Shown here: positions 1 to 7,520 of the stretch, piece after piece
How the letters are laid out: each line of letters begins with the position of its first letter
Position numbering within the stretch: position 1 is the stretch's first letter
Assembly (NCBI GenBank): GCA_013002925.1
Contig: JABDLQ010000066.1
Coordinates: forward strand, 1 to 29,247
Length of the DNA stretch: 29,247 bases
Source of the DNA: Gammaproteobacteria bacterium
GTDB taxonomy: Bacteria > Pseudomonadota > Gammaproteobacteria > Steroidobacterales > SZUA-146
Reading direction: 5' to 3'
The notes under the pieces: model-generated
Seen by the model: only the letters and a program-made list of their open reading frames with translations
Database searches by the model: none
Told to the model about the DNA's origin: nothing
Made by a program: the position numbers and the translations under genes

Positions 1-146
1 GTGCCAATGTCCATTCCCCGATAGATCATGGCCGAGTCGACGCTGATGATGTCTGCCGGCATTTTTTGGGCCAGATCCATCGCCACGGCCGTTTTTCCGG
101 CAGCGGTAGGACCCATCAAGAACACGACCGGAGGCAGAAGGGACAT
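1..146 (-). CDS. miaA: tRNA dimethylallyltransferase MiaA, N-terminal part (truncated by window edge)
   Basis: Only the first 48 codons lie in the window; the gene continues past position 1. MiaA transfers a dimethylallyl group to A37 of tRNAs that read codons starting with U. The visible N-terminus has a short hydrophobic strand, then the P-loop GPTAAGKT at about residues 12-19, and then the family's ISVDSAMIYRGMDIGT segment, where the Asp and Ser contact tRNA and the prenyl substrate. The ATG at 146-144 lies 9 bases after the mutL stop, so the two are almost certainly co-transcribed. The order mutL-miaA is the usual gammaproteobacterial one, in which hfq and hflX normally follow; that part is outside the window. 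Identification is firm from motif plus context, although only about 15% of the protein is visible. Confidence 0.93.
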   Translation of the reverse strand, partial: MSLLPPVVFLMGPTAAGKTAVAMDLAQKMPADIISVDSAMIYRGMDIG

Positions 147-155
147 CAGGTATGC

Positions 156-1988
156 CTAGCGGCCGCGCAAAAACAAGCGGTCCAGATCTTCAATACCCAT
201 TTGTATCCACGTCGGCCGACCGTGGTTGCATTGGTCTGCGCGCTCGGTTTTTTCCATGGTCCGCAGCAATGCGTTCATTTCATCAAGTGTGAGCCGTCGA
301 TTCGCGCGCACCGACCCATGACAGGCCATGGTTGCCAGCACTTCATTTATTTCATGTTCGATGCGCCGGTGGTCACCATCTGCGGCCAGGTCTGCGAGTA
401 CGTCCAGCACAAGCTCGCGGGCATCCGCCTTGTCAAGAATCAGGGGAATGGCGCGAATTACAACGCTCTCCGGACCGCTCCGGTCGAGCTCAAAACCCAG
501 CAGTTGAAATTCTGCACCACGCTGCTCGACAAGATCGGCTTCAGCTTCAGACACTGCGAGTGTGATCGGGAGCAGCAGCGCCTGGCTCTGCAGTCCCCCA
601 TGCGCATATTCTTTTTTCATGCGCTCATAATTGATGCGCTCATGTGCCGCGTGCATGTCCACGATCACCAGGCCCGATGCATTTTGAGCCAAAACATAGA
701 TCGAATGCAGCTGCGCCAGCGCAACCCCTAATGGCTGCTGCCCATCCCGCGAGTTCGGACTTGCTGCGGGTGGGGGTAGTTGCTGGTCAAGTTCGCGAGT
801 CAATGCACGATACACCGCCTCGCCGTCCCGAACCCGCTCACGTGAATAGAACGGCAATTGTTGCCCGGTATACATTCCTGTCGTCGCGGCAGACTGGGCG
901 GTGGCCAACTGCCCATGGTGTTCAACAGGCGGCGCATGCTGGAGCCCGTCACCCGGTTCGACTCCAGCGCCGCCACCGGGATCGCCGCCCGGCCGGGTTT
1001 GCCGCAGTGCGCGTTCAATCGTTCGAAACACATAGTCGTGAATGGCCCGGCTGTCGCGAAAACGCACTTCCAGTTTGGCCGGGTGCGCATTGACATCGAC
1101 ACGTGCCGGATCCATCTGCAGATAAAGCACATAAGCCGGGTGCCGCCCGTGGAACAACACATCCTGATAACCCAGTCGCACCGCATGCGAAATCACTTTG
1201 TCGCGTATCATCCGACCGTTCAGAAAAAAGTACTGGCGATCCGCCTGCGCGCGCGAAAAGGTCGGCGCTGCAATCCAGCCGTGCAATTGCAAGGCACTGG
1301 TTTGATTCTCAATATAAAAACAGTTGTTCAGAAACTCATTGCCCAATATATCTGCGATGCGCTTTTCCTGCTGCTCCCGTGTTGTGGCAGCCGGCAGCTC
1401 CCTGACCGTCCGGCCGTTATGACTGAGCGTAAATGCAACCTCAAAATGACTGAGCGCCATGCGCTGAAACACCTGGTCGAGGTGTTTAAACTCAGTTTTG
1501 GCGGTCCGCAAAAATTTGCGCCGGGCTGGTACGTTGTAGAACAGATCCATGACGTCAACCGAGGTGCCCATGGGTAACGGTACCGGTTTCGGCTCGCCGG
1601 CTGCGCCGCCCTCCAGAACAATCTGATGGCCGTGCTCCTGGGCAGCGGTGCGCGATTCCAGCGTCAGCCGCGACACGGATGCGATACTGGGTAGAGCTTC
1701 ACCCCGAAACCCCAGTGAGCGCACCTGCGCCAGGTCCTCCAGCGTGCTGATCTTGCTGGTGGCATGACGCGCTACCGCGATCGCCAGTTCCTGCGCCGGG
1801 ATTCCACAGCCGTTATCCCTGACCCGGATCCGGCGTGCGCCTCCGTCACTGATTTCCACCCGCACCAGGTTGGCGCCTGCATCCAGCGCATTTTCCATGA
1901 GTTCCTTAAGTACGGACGCCGGCCGTTCGACAACTTCGCCGGCGGCAATCTGGTTAACAAGATGATCGGGTAGAGCTTTTATCGGCAT
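156..1988 (-). CDS. mutL: DNA mismatch repair protein MutL, endonuclease-motif type
   Basis: MutL couples mismatch recognition by MutS to strand incision. The protein is 610 aa. The N-terminal GHKL ATPase shows the catalytic Glu29 region, ENALDAGAN (32-40), DNGCGI and the SLGFRGEAL lid motif near 91-99. This is followed by the transducer domain and a Pro/Gly-rich linker at roughly 330-400. The C-terminal dimerisation domain carries DMHAAHERINYE at 444-455, which fits the metal-binding endonuclease motif D-x-H-A-x2-E-x4-E. It also has ACH (555-557), CNHGRP (587-592) and a terminal FLRGR, matching the accessory motifs of nicking MutLs. Escherichia coli MutL lacks this site and relies on MutH. 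The start is the ATG at 1988, because MPIKALPDHLVNQIAAGEVV is the typical N-terminus. It lies 108 bases downstream of amiB in the same orientation. Confidence 0.97.
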   Translation of the reverse strand: MPIKALPDHLVNQIAAGEVVERPASVLKELMENALDAGANLVRVEISDGGARRIRVRDNGCGIPAQELAIAVARHATSKISTLEDLAQVRSLGFRGEALPSIASVSRLTLESRTAAQEHGHQIVLEGGAAGEPKPVPLPMGTSVDVMDLFYNVPARRKFLRTAKTEFKHLDQVFQRMALSHFEVAFTLSHNGRTVRELPAATTREQQEKRIADILGNEFLNNCFYIENQTSALQLHGWIAAPTFSRAQADRQYFFLNGRMIRDKVISHAVRLGYQDVLFHGRHPAYVLYLQMDPARVDVNAHPAKLEVRFRDSRAIHDYVFRTIERALRQTRPGGDPGGGAGVEPGDGLQHAPPVEHHGQLATAQSAATTGMYTGQQLPFYSRERVRDGEAVYRALTRELDQQLPPPAASPNSRDGQQPLGVALAQLHSIYVLAQNASGLVIVDMHAAHERINYERMKKEYAHGGLQSQALLLPITLAVSEAEADLVEQRGAEFQLLGFELDRSGPESVVIRAIPLILDKADARELVLDVLADLAADGDHRRIEHEINEVLATMACHGSVRANRRLTLDEMNALLRTMEKTERADQCNHGRPTWIQMGIEDLDRLFLRGR

Positions 1989-2096
1989 AACGGCACCGCA
2001 TATGCAGGGCCTTGCAATATACCGGCTCTGCGGGCCGAAAACATCCCGACAGTCAAGTTGTAATGGGTAGGCGCGAGCGTCAGCGCGCAGGCACTT

Positions 2097-3407
2097 CTAG
2101 CCTTGCGGAATACGAATGATTTGCCCGACGCGGATGCGGTCGCCACGGATTTTATTCGCTTTGCGCAAATATCGCAGCCGCACATCAAAGCGGTCGGCAA
2201 TATCTGACAGCGTATCGCCACGTGACACTGTGTAGATGACTTCCTGCGGGCGGCTCAGTTTTTGCTGTTGTGCTACCAGAGAATCGGGAGGTGCGTTGGC
2301 GTGGAAATACTGTACGATGCCTTCGGCAATAGCGCTGGCCCACTGTTTTTGATGGGAGGCCTGGCGCAGGCGTTTCTCTTCACTGGGGTTCGAAATAAAC
2401 GCGGTTTCGATCAGAATCGATGGCACATCGGGGCTCTTCAGGACCAGAAAATTAGCTTGTTGTACCTGCTTTTTGCGCAAGCGTTTGACTTTGCCAAGTT
2501 GACTGGCGACATGATTACCCACTTCTATGCTGGCGCTTAACGTTGCTGTTTGTGACAAATCCAGCAACACCGACGCAAGCATATCATCCTTGTCACCCAG
2601 ACTGACGCCACCCACCAGATCTGCCGCATTTTCGCGCTCCGCCAGCCATCGTGCCGCTTCGCTGCTTGCACCGCGCTCAGACAACACGTAAACCGTGGAA
2701 CCATGTGCACTGACCTCTTTGAACGCGTCGGCGTGAATCGACACAAACAGATCGGCCTTGTGTTCGCGGGCGATTCGCATCCGCTCCCGATGCAGCAAAA
2801 ACGAGTCGTTCGTGCGCACCAGTACACCCTCAAAACCCGCTTCGGCATCGATGCGTTTTTTCAGTTTCTGCGCAATCTGGAGCACAACGTCCTTCTCACG
2901 CGTGCCGGATTTGCCAATGGCACCCGGATCGATACCGCCGTGGCCGGCGTCAATTGCAATAATTAATTTGCGGCCCTGGCTTTTATCCAGGCGCTTCACG
3001 GCATCGCCCGTGCGCCCTGTCTGGGAGGTCAATTCGACCACCAGCTGGTGCGTGGAGCCTTCCTCAGGCGTGAGTTGGTAACTGCGCATTTTTACGGCCG
3101 CAGATAAATCCAGGACAATGCGCAATGTCGATTTTTGTGGTGTACCGCTCCGCAGCCGTTTGATAAAGCCACGGCCCGTCGGCATTTTTGCAGCCCCCAG
3201 CCGGGTTTTGTGTAAATCCAGAACCACCCGGTCAGGATTCGCCAGGTCAAACAGCTCATGCGCGACGGGGCCGCTCATGTCCATGATCACCCGGGTCAGC
3301 GTGTCGCTGGCACTGATGCGGACATTATTGAGCTCGGCAGCCAAAGACCCCGAATGCTGCAGCAGGAGCAGCAGCACAAACGACAGCTTTACGGGTAGAC
3401 CTTGCAT
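2097..3407 (-). CDS. amiB: N-acetylmuramoyl-L-alanine amidase, AmiB type with LysM domain
   Basis: This periplasmic zinc amidase cleaves the bond between MurNAc and the stem peptide to split septal peptidoglycan. The 436-aa product has a signal peptide (about residues 1-24), an AMIN domain (about 25-128) for envelope localisation, an Amidase_3 catalytic domain (about 147-375) and a C-terminal LysM (390-436) for glycan binding. The visible zinc ligands are His156 in DAGHGG, Glu171 and His225 in SIHADAF; the catalytic Glu334 is in LIETAFISN. Between His225 and Glu334 lies the insert with the ENAADLVGGV segment typical of AmiB. In this family that insert forms a regulatory helix released by EnvC/NlpD-like activators, so activator control is likely here, by inference. 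The position between tsaE and mutL is the conserved one. AmiC is the alternative name, but the LysM and gene order favour AmiB. Confidence 0.95.
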   Translation of the reverse strand: MQGLPVKLSFVLLLLLQHSGSLAAELNNVRISASDTLTRVIMDMSGPVAHELFDLANPDRVVLDLHKTRLGAAKMPTGRGFIKRLRSGTPQKSTLRIVLDLSAAVKMRSYQLTPEEGSTHQLVVELTSQTGRTGDAVKRLDKSQGRKLIIAIDAGHGGIDPGAIGKSGTREKDVVLQIAQKLKKRIDAEAGFEGVLVRTNDSFLLHRERMRIAREHKADLFVSIHADAFKEVSAHGSTVYVLSERGASSEAARWLAERENAADLVGGVSLGDKDDMLASVLLDLSQTATLSASIEVGNHVASQLGKVKRLRKKQVQQANFLVLKSPDVPSILIETAFISNPSEEKRLRQASHQKQWASAIAEGIVQYFHANAPPDSLVAQQQKLSRPQEVIYTVSRGDTLSDIADRFDVRLRYLRKANKIRGDRIRVGQIIRIPQG

Positions 3408-3480
3408 TGTCCCAGTGTACTAAAACCACCGCTCAATACAAGGCTTTCTTATTGGTTTTTAACAAGATAGCAGACTTTCT

Positions 3481-4005
3481 TCAAGTAGGGGTTTGCTGGG
3501 CAACCGGGATGTCGGACCGTGTCAGCGCCGCATCGATTTGAGCGCACAGGTCCGGATTGCCGAAAATAGCGATTTGACGCTCGTCAGGGCGCTGGTCGAC
3601 GTGTGCAAGATGCACCTCGAGGTCCGGGGCCGGCAGTGCTGCGGCAACGTGATCCGGCCACTCGATCAGCACGATTCCTGGCTCTGCAAACACCCCGTCA
3701 ATGCCCAGATAATCCAGCTCGGTTGCATCAGCCAGGCGATAGGCGTCCATATGCAGAAGCGCTAGCTGCCCCGCCCGGTAGAACTCAACCAGCGAGTAAG
3801 TGGGACTGGGTATCACACCGACGACGCCTGCCTGACGCAGCAAGCCACGCACCAGCGTACTTTTACCCGCTCCGAGTTCACCACGGATAAACACCAGTAG
3901 CGCGCGCCCCTGCACACGAGTCGCAGCCATCAGGATGGTGGCCAGGCTCGCGCCGGCGCGACGGGTCCGCTGTTCATCGACAAGCGTTGTGGTGATCATC
4001 GTCAA
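3481..4005 (-). CDS. tsaE: tRNA threonylcarbamoyladenosine biosynthesis ATPase TsaE
   Basis: TsaE is the ATPase that works with TsaB and TsaD to place threonylcarbamoyl on A37 of ANN-decoding tRNAs. At 174 aa it is slightly longer than the usual 150-160 aa, with the extra residues at the C-terminus. The Walker A is GELGAGKST at 42-50. It is followed by SPTYSLVEFY, HMDAYRL and LIEWPD, the three conserved signatures of the family. The ATG at 4005 overlaps the nnr stop codon by 4 bases, which indicates translational coupling; a second in-frame ATG two codons later is possible. A 73-base gap separates it from amiB. The nnr-tsaE-amiB order is standard for gammaproteobacteria. Confidence 0.95.
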   Translation of the reverse strand: MTMITTTLVDEQRTRRAGASLATILMAATRVQGRALLVFIRGELGAGKSTLVRGLLRQAGVVGVIPSPTYSLVEFYRAGQLALLHMDAYRLADATELDYLGIDGVFAEPGIVLIEWPDHVAAALPAPDLEVHLAHVDQRPDERQIAIFGNPDLCAQIDAALTRSDIPVAQQTPT

Positions 4006-5483
4006 TTGACAAACGCGCGGATAGACTCAAGCAGATCGCTGGCAATCAGACCGCGCTCTCCCCGGTCACTGGCCCGGTCACCCGCCATTGCATGAACCCA
4101 CACGGCTGCACGTGCCGCCGCCAGCGCTTCTGTCTCATCGGGTTGCTGGGCGTACACGCCAGCGACAATGCCAGTCAGAACATCACCAGTGCCGGCGGTT
4201 GCCATTCCCGGGTTGCCCCGATCGCATACTGACAGCATCGAATCTTTGGTGCAGACCACGGTACCTGCGCCCTTTAACACACATACCGCATTATATTTGG
4301 TGCTGATGCGGCGACAAGCTGCAAAGCGATCATCCTGAATCGATGCAGTTGTCACATCCAGCAATCGGGCAGCCTCGCCAACATGCGGCGTTATGATCAA
4401 TTGCGGTGGTCGCTGACTAAACTGCGGCAAAAAGTACAGTGCATCCGCGTCGGCCACCATCGGCTTACCTGCCCCGACACAGCGACTGACCATCTGCTCC
4501 GCCCAGTCATCCCGGCCCAAACCCGGTCCGATGGCAACGATGTCGCACCATTCCAGCAACGGCATCAGCATGTCAGACTCAGCGACGGACTGGCACATGA
4601 GTTCCGGTCGCATCGCAATTGCCATTTCATTGCCCGGGTGACAGGCTACTTTGATCAGGCCTGCACCGGCGCGCAGCGCAGCTGAGCCAGCGAGTACGGC
4701 GGCACCCGGCATGCCCGCACCGCCTGCAACCAGCAACACTCGGCCACATTGAGCTTTGTGAGCATTGGCGTCACGCGGCGGCAAGGCCAATGCTGCATCC
4801 GCATCACTCAGCAGTCGGGCCGCAGCCTTGAAAGCTGTAGACACCCGGGCCGGAATCTCGAGGCTGTCATACACGACCTGTCCGCTGTATGCCGGGCCTT
4901 CACCGGTAAACAGGCCGGTCTTTCGACCAACAAATGTGACGGTGAAATCCGCTGATACAGCAACCGGTAATGCATGCCCGCTATCGCCGTGCAATCCACT
5001 CGGGATGTCCAGACTGACGACCGCATTAGCCCGATGATTGATGCGCTCAATCGTCGCAGCAAAAGCACCTTCCACCGGTCGCGACAGCCCGGTACCCAGC
5101 AGCGCATCCACGGTAACATCGAAGTCACCCGGACAAATTTCTGTAAAGGCCGTGCACTGCCCGCCACTGTCAAGGTACTCCTGACACGCGCGCTGTGCAT
5201 CGCCCGTCAGGTTGCGGGTGTCAATCAAACTGCAGACCGTGACGTCAAAACCGCGATCTTTGGCGATCCGTGCGAGCAGATATCCGTCTCCCGCATTGTT
5301 GCCGGCACCACACACGACCAGTAACCGGCGCGCGGTCGGAAAGCGATCCTGAACCACGTTGGCCCCGGCCCGCGCGGCGCGCGTCATCAGCAAATAGCTG
5401 TCAATGCCCAGTTCATTTATTGCAACAGCATCCATCGCCCGCACATCGGCGACTGAATACAATAAGGTTGGCTGCCTGCTCAT
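4002..5483 (-). CDS. nnr: bifunctional NAD(P)HX epimerase / ADP-dependent NAD(P)HX dehydratase
   Basis: This enzyme repairs hydrated NADH and NADPH. The N-terminal YjeF domain epimerises R and S forms, and the C-terminal ribokinase-like domain dehydrates the S form using ADP. In the 493-aa product the epimerase domain spans about 1-215 with GAGNNAGDG at 59-67. The dehydratase domain spans about 225-493 with TPHVGEAARLL and the nucleotide-binding AGTGD at 430-434. The start at 5483 is chosen because the conserved YSVADVRAMDAVA segment follows within a few residues. There is no Shine-Dalgarno sequence upstream. Instead a perfect TATAAT lies 6 bases before the ATG, suggesting a leaderless mRNA (see the promoter entry). 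It is the first gene of the minus-strand operon and lies only 20 bases from the divergent queG start. Confidence 0.95.
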   Translation of the reverse strand: MSRQPTLLYSVADVRAMDAVAINELGIDSYLLMTRAARAGANVVQDRFPTARRLLVVCGAGNNAGDGYLLARIAKDRGFDVTVCSLIDTRNLTGDAQRACQEYLDSGGQCTAFTEICPGDFDVTVDALLGTGLSRPVEGAFAATIERINHRANAVVSLDIPSGLHGDSGHALPVAVSADFTVTFVGRKTGLFTGEGPAYSGQVVYDSLEIPARVSTAFKAAARLLSDADAALALPPRDANAHKAQCGRVLLVAGGAGMPGAAVLAGSAALRAGAGLIKVACHPGNEMAIAMRPELMCQSVAESDMLMPLLEWCDIVAIGPGLGRDDWAEQMVSRCVGAGKPMVADADALYFLPQFSQRPPQLIITPHVGEAARLLDVTTASIQDDRFAACRRISTKYNAVCVLKGAGTVVCTKDSMLSVCDRGNPGMATAGTGDVLTGIVAGVYAQQPDETEALAAARAAVWVHAMAGDRASDRGERGLIASDLLESIRAFVN

Positions 5484-5497
5484 CGGCTAATTATACT
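5468..5497 (+). promoter_or_regulatory. candidate sigma70 promoter for queG
   Basis: TTGGCT (5468-5473), 18-base spacer, TATACT (5492-5497). Six bases follow before the queG ATG at 5504, so the predicted +1 is the A of that ATG. The -35 half lies within the first codons of nnr. The -10 shares positions 5492-5495 with the nnr -10 on the other strand, so RNA polymerase could fire either way from the same melted region. Confidence 0.5.
5490..5495 (-). promoter_or_regulatory. -10 box for nnr, overlapping the queG -10 box
   Basis: Read on the minus strand this is TATAAT, a perfect sigma70 -10 hexamer. With 6 bases (TAGCCG) between it and the nnr ATG, standard spacing puts +1 on the A of the start codon. 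No strong -35 is visible: TTAGCT at 5520-5515 with 19-base spacing is the best and matches poorly. The call rests on the -10 sequence, on its position and on the absence of a ribosome-binding site for nnr. Confidence 0.5.
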
Positions 5498-5503
5498 GGC
5501 TGC

Positions 5504-6637
5504 ATGAGTAAATCAGCTAATTCACCGGCACCGGACTATCGACGCCTGACCGAACGGATCAAGGCATGGGGTGTTGAACTGGGGTTCGCGCAGGTGGGAA
5601 TCAGCGGAACCGATCTGGCTGATGATGAAAAAAGGCTGCAGACGTGGCTGGCGCGCGATTATCACGGCTCCATGAATTACATGGCTGCACACGGTGTGCG
5701 CCGCAGTCGTCCCGCTGCATTGATTCCGGGCACTCTCAGCATTATTTCAGTACGCCTTGACTATACAGACACCAACGCACTGGATGGCAGGCAGCGGCTG
5801 ATGCAATCTGACAAAGCCTATGTCTCCCGCTATGCCGTCGGGCGGGATTACCACAAGGTGCTGCGGAGCAAGCTCAAAGCATTAGCCCGTCAGATTTCGG
5901 CACATTGTGAAAGCTATTCACAGGAATTTGCCCAGCGCGTGTTTGTCGACAGCGCACCGGTACTCGAAAAGGCGCTGGCCCGCAACGCCGGTCTGGGCTG
6001 GATTGGCAAGCACACCAACCTGATCAACAAGAACGCCGGCTCCTGGTTTTTTCTGGGTGAGTTGTTTACCAATCTGCCACTGGTGCACGATCAGGCGGCC
6101 ACCGAACATTGCGGTAGCTGCACCATCTGTCTTGACGTGTGTCCGACGGCAGCCATCGTTGCGCCATATGAAGTCGATGCACGCCGTTGCATTTCCTACC
6201 TGACGATTGAAAACAAGGGAGAAATTCCCGCCTCACTGCGCAATGCCATTGGTAATCGCATCTACGGTTGTGACGACTGTCAACTGTTTTGCCCATGGAA
6301 TAAATTTGCCAATGCTGCCGTCGATGATGATTTTGCACCTCGCCATCAACTCGACAGTGCCGACCTCGTAACGCTGTTTGCCTGGAGCGCCGCAGATTTT
6401 GATAAAAATACCCGGGGCAGTGCCATCCGGCGTGCCGGTTACACGGGGTGGCTGCGCAATATTGCCGTCGCGCTCGGCAATGCGCCAACCACCGCAACTG
6501 TCATTGCCGCACTTCACAGCCGGGAAAAACACGCATCACCATTGGTGCGCGAACACGTGCAATGGGCGCTGGCGCAGCATGCCGGGAATGGGCACAATGG
6601 GAGCGACCATTCCAACGCAGGATCACACCATGATTGA
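5504..6637 (+). CDS. queG: epoxyqueuosine reductase QueG
   Basis: QueG carries out the last step of queuosine synthesis, reducing epoxyqueuosine to queuosine in the tRNA wobble position using cobalamin and two [4Fe-4S] clusters. At 377 aa it is almost the same length as the E. coli enzyme. The N-terminal cobalamin-binding region includes VSRYAVGRDYHK and FVDSAPVLEK. The ferredoxin-like domain has Cys203, Cys206, Cys209 and Cys213 (CGSCTICLDVC), and then Cys256, Cys259 and Cys263 (CDDCQLFCPWN). A HEAT-like region ends the protein. An open frame extends upstream antisense to nnr, but homology starts at MSKSANS, so ATG 5504 is the start. No Shine-Dalgarno is present. The last 8 bases overlap the ppk2 start, implying co-transcription. 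Confidence 0.96.
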   Translation: MSKSANSPAPDYRRLTERIKAWGVELGFAQVGISGTDLADDEKRLQTWLARDYHGSMNYMAAHGVRRSRPAALIPGTLSIISVRLDYTDTNALDGRQRLMQSDKAYVSRYAVGRDYHKVLRSKLKALARQISAHCESYSQEFAQRVFVDSAPVLEKALARNAGLGWIGKHTNLINKNAGSWFFLGELFTNLPLVHDQAATEHCGSCTICLDVCPTAAIVAPYEVDARRCISYLTIENKGEIPASLRNAIGNRIYGCDDCQLFCPWNKFANAAVDDDFAPRHQLDSADLVTLFAWSAADFDKNTRGSAIRRAGYTGWLRNIAVALGNAPTTATVIAALHSREKHASPLVREHVQWALAQHAGNGHNGSDHSNAGSHHD

Positions 6638-7502
6638 AGCTGCCCCGAGTCGCTATCTTGTGCCATTTGACGGGCACTTCCGCGTGGCCGAAGCGCCCAC
6701 ACACCCTGACCATGGCACCAGTTCCAGGAAAATGCGTAAACAACTGCGCTCATGCATTGACGAGATCAGCGATTTACAACGCCTGCTACATGCGCAGGAC
6801 AAGTTTTCATTGCTCCTGGTGTTTCAGGCTATGGATGCGGCGGGCAAGGACAGTACGATCAGGGCCGTCATGTCAGGCATTGACCCGACCGGATGCCAGG
6901 TATTCTCGTTTAAAAAACCTTCCACCCTGGAGCTGGATCATGACTTTCTGTGGCGCTCCGCGGTCAGGCTGCCGGAGCGTGGTCGCATTGGAATTTTTAA
7001 TCGCAGTTATTATGAAGAAGTGCTGGTGGTGCGGGTACACCCGGAGTATCTGAAATACCAGCGTCTGCCAGATCTGCCGGACGCTTTGCCCGACAATTTC
7101 TGGGAGCAGCGTTTTGAATCGATTCGCGACCACGAAAAACACCTCGCCCGAAACGGCACGGTTATTCTTAAATTCTGGCTGAACGTGTCCCAGGAAGAAC
7201 AACATCGACGCTTTTTATCGCGTATCGAAACCCAGGAGAAGAACTGGAAGTTTTCACATGGTGATCTTGTCGAAAGTTCCTATTGGGACTCTTACATGAA
7301 CGCCTATCAGGACGCACTTAACAACACATCACGCAACTGGGCTCCATGGTATTCGATACCGGCTGATGACAAACCCTATATGCGGTTGCAAGTTGCCAGG
7401 GTTCTGCTGGCAACACTGCAGCGCCTGCCTCTCGCCTATCCACAAATGACTCCCGAAGAACGGGAGCGCCTGTCTGCCGCCCGCAGCAAACTGATCGTCT
7501 GA
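6630..7502 (+). CDS. ppk2: PPK2-family polyphosphate:nucleotide phosphotransferase (class III-like)
   Basis: PPK2 enzymes move phosphate between inorganic polyphosphate and nucleotides, usually in the direction of nucleoside di- or triphosphate synthesis. The 290-aa single-domain protein has Walker A MDAAGKDST (68-76) and Walker B GRIGIFNRSYYEE (118-130), with VLVVRVHPE following. Lid residues and WKFSHGDL lie further on. The NRSYYEEVLVVRV block and the N-terminal FDGHFRV segment resemble the class III / 'PPK2-related' group, whose members can phosphorylate both AMP and ADP, rather than class I enzymes with NRSWYNRAG. Substrate choice is inference. A longer frame exists upstream, but it runs inside queG, and the N-terminal homology begins at the ATG 6630, which overlaps the queG stop by 8 bases. 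The GGDEF gene follows 18 bases downstream. Confidence 0.92.
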   Translation: MIEAAPSRYLVPFDGHFRVAEAPTHPDHGTSSRKMRKQLRSCIDEISDLQRLLHAQDKFSLLLVFQAMDAAGKDSTIRAVMSGIDPTGCQVFSFKKPSTLELDHDFLWRSAVRLPERGRIGIFNRSYYEEVLVVRVHPEYLKYQRLPDLPDALPDNFWEQRFESIRDHEKHLARNGTVILKFWLNVSQEEQHRRFLSRIETQEKNWKFSHGDLVESSYWDSYMNAYQDALNNTSRNWAPWYSIPADDKPYMRLQVARVLLATLQRLPLAYPQMTPEERERLSAARSKLIV

Positions 7503-7520
7503 TTACACCGGTTGCCTGTC

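Noticed and set aside
66..731. 221-codon plus-strand open frame opposite mutL
   Set aside because: Antisense shadow of a clearly recognised gene; the product has no recognisable domain and is rich in His, Arg and Gln, as expected for such shadows.
2016..2056. mutL promoter from TTGACT (2056-2051) and TATATT (2021-2016) on the minus strand
   Set aside because: Each hexamer is good, but they are 29 bases apart, too far for one sigma70 promoter, and neither has a partner at the right distance.
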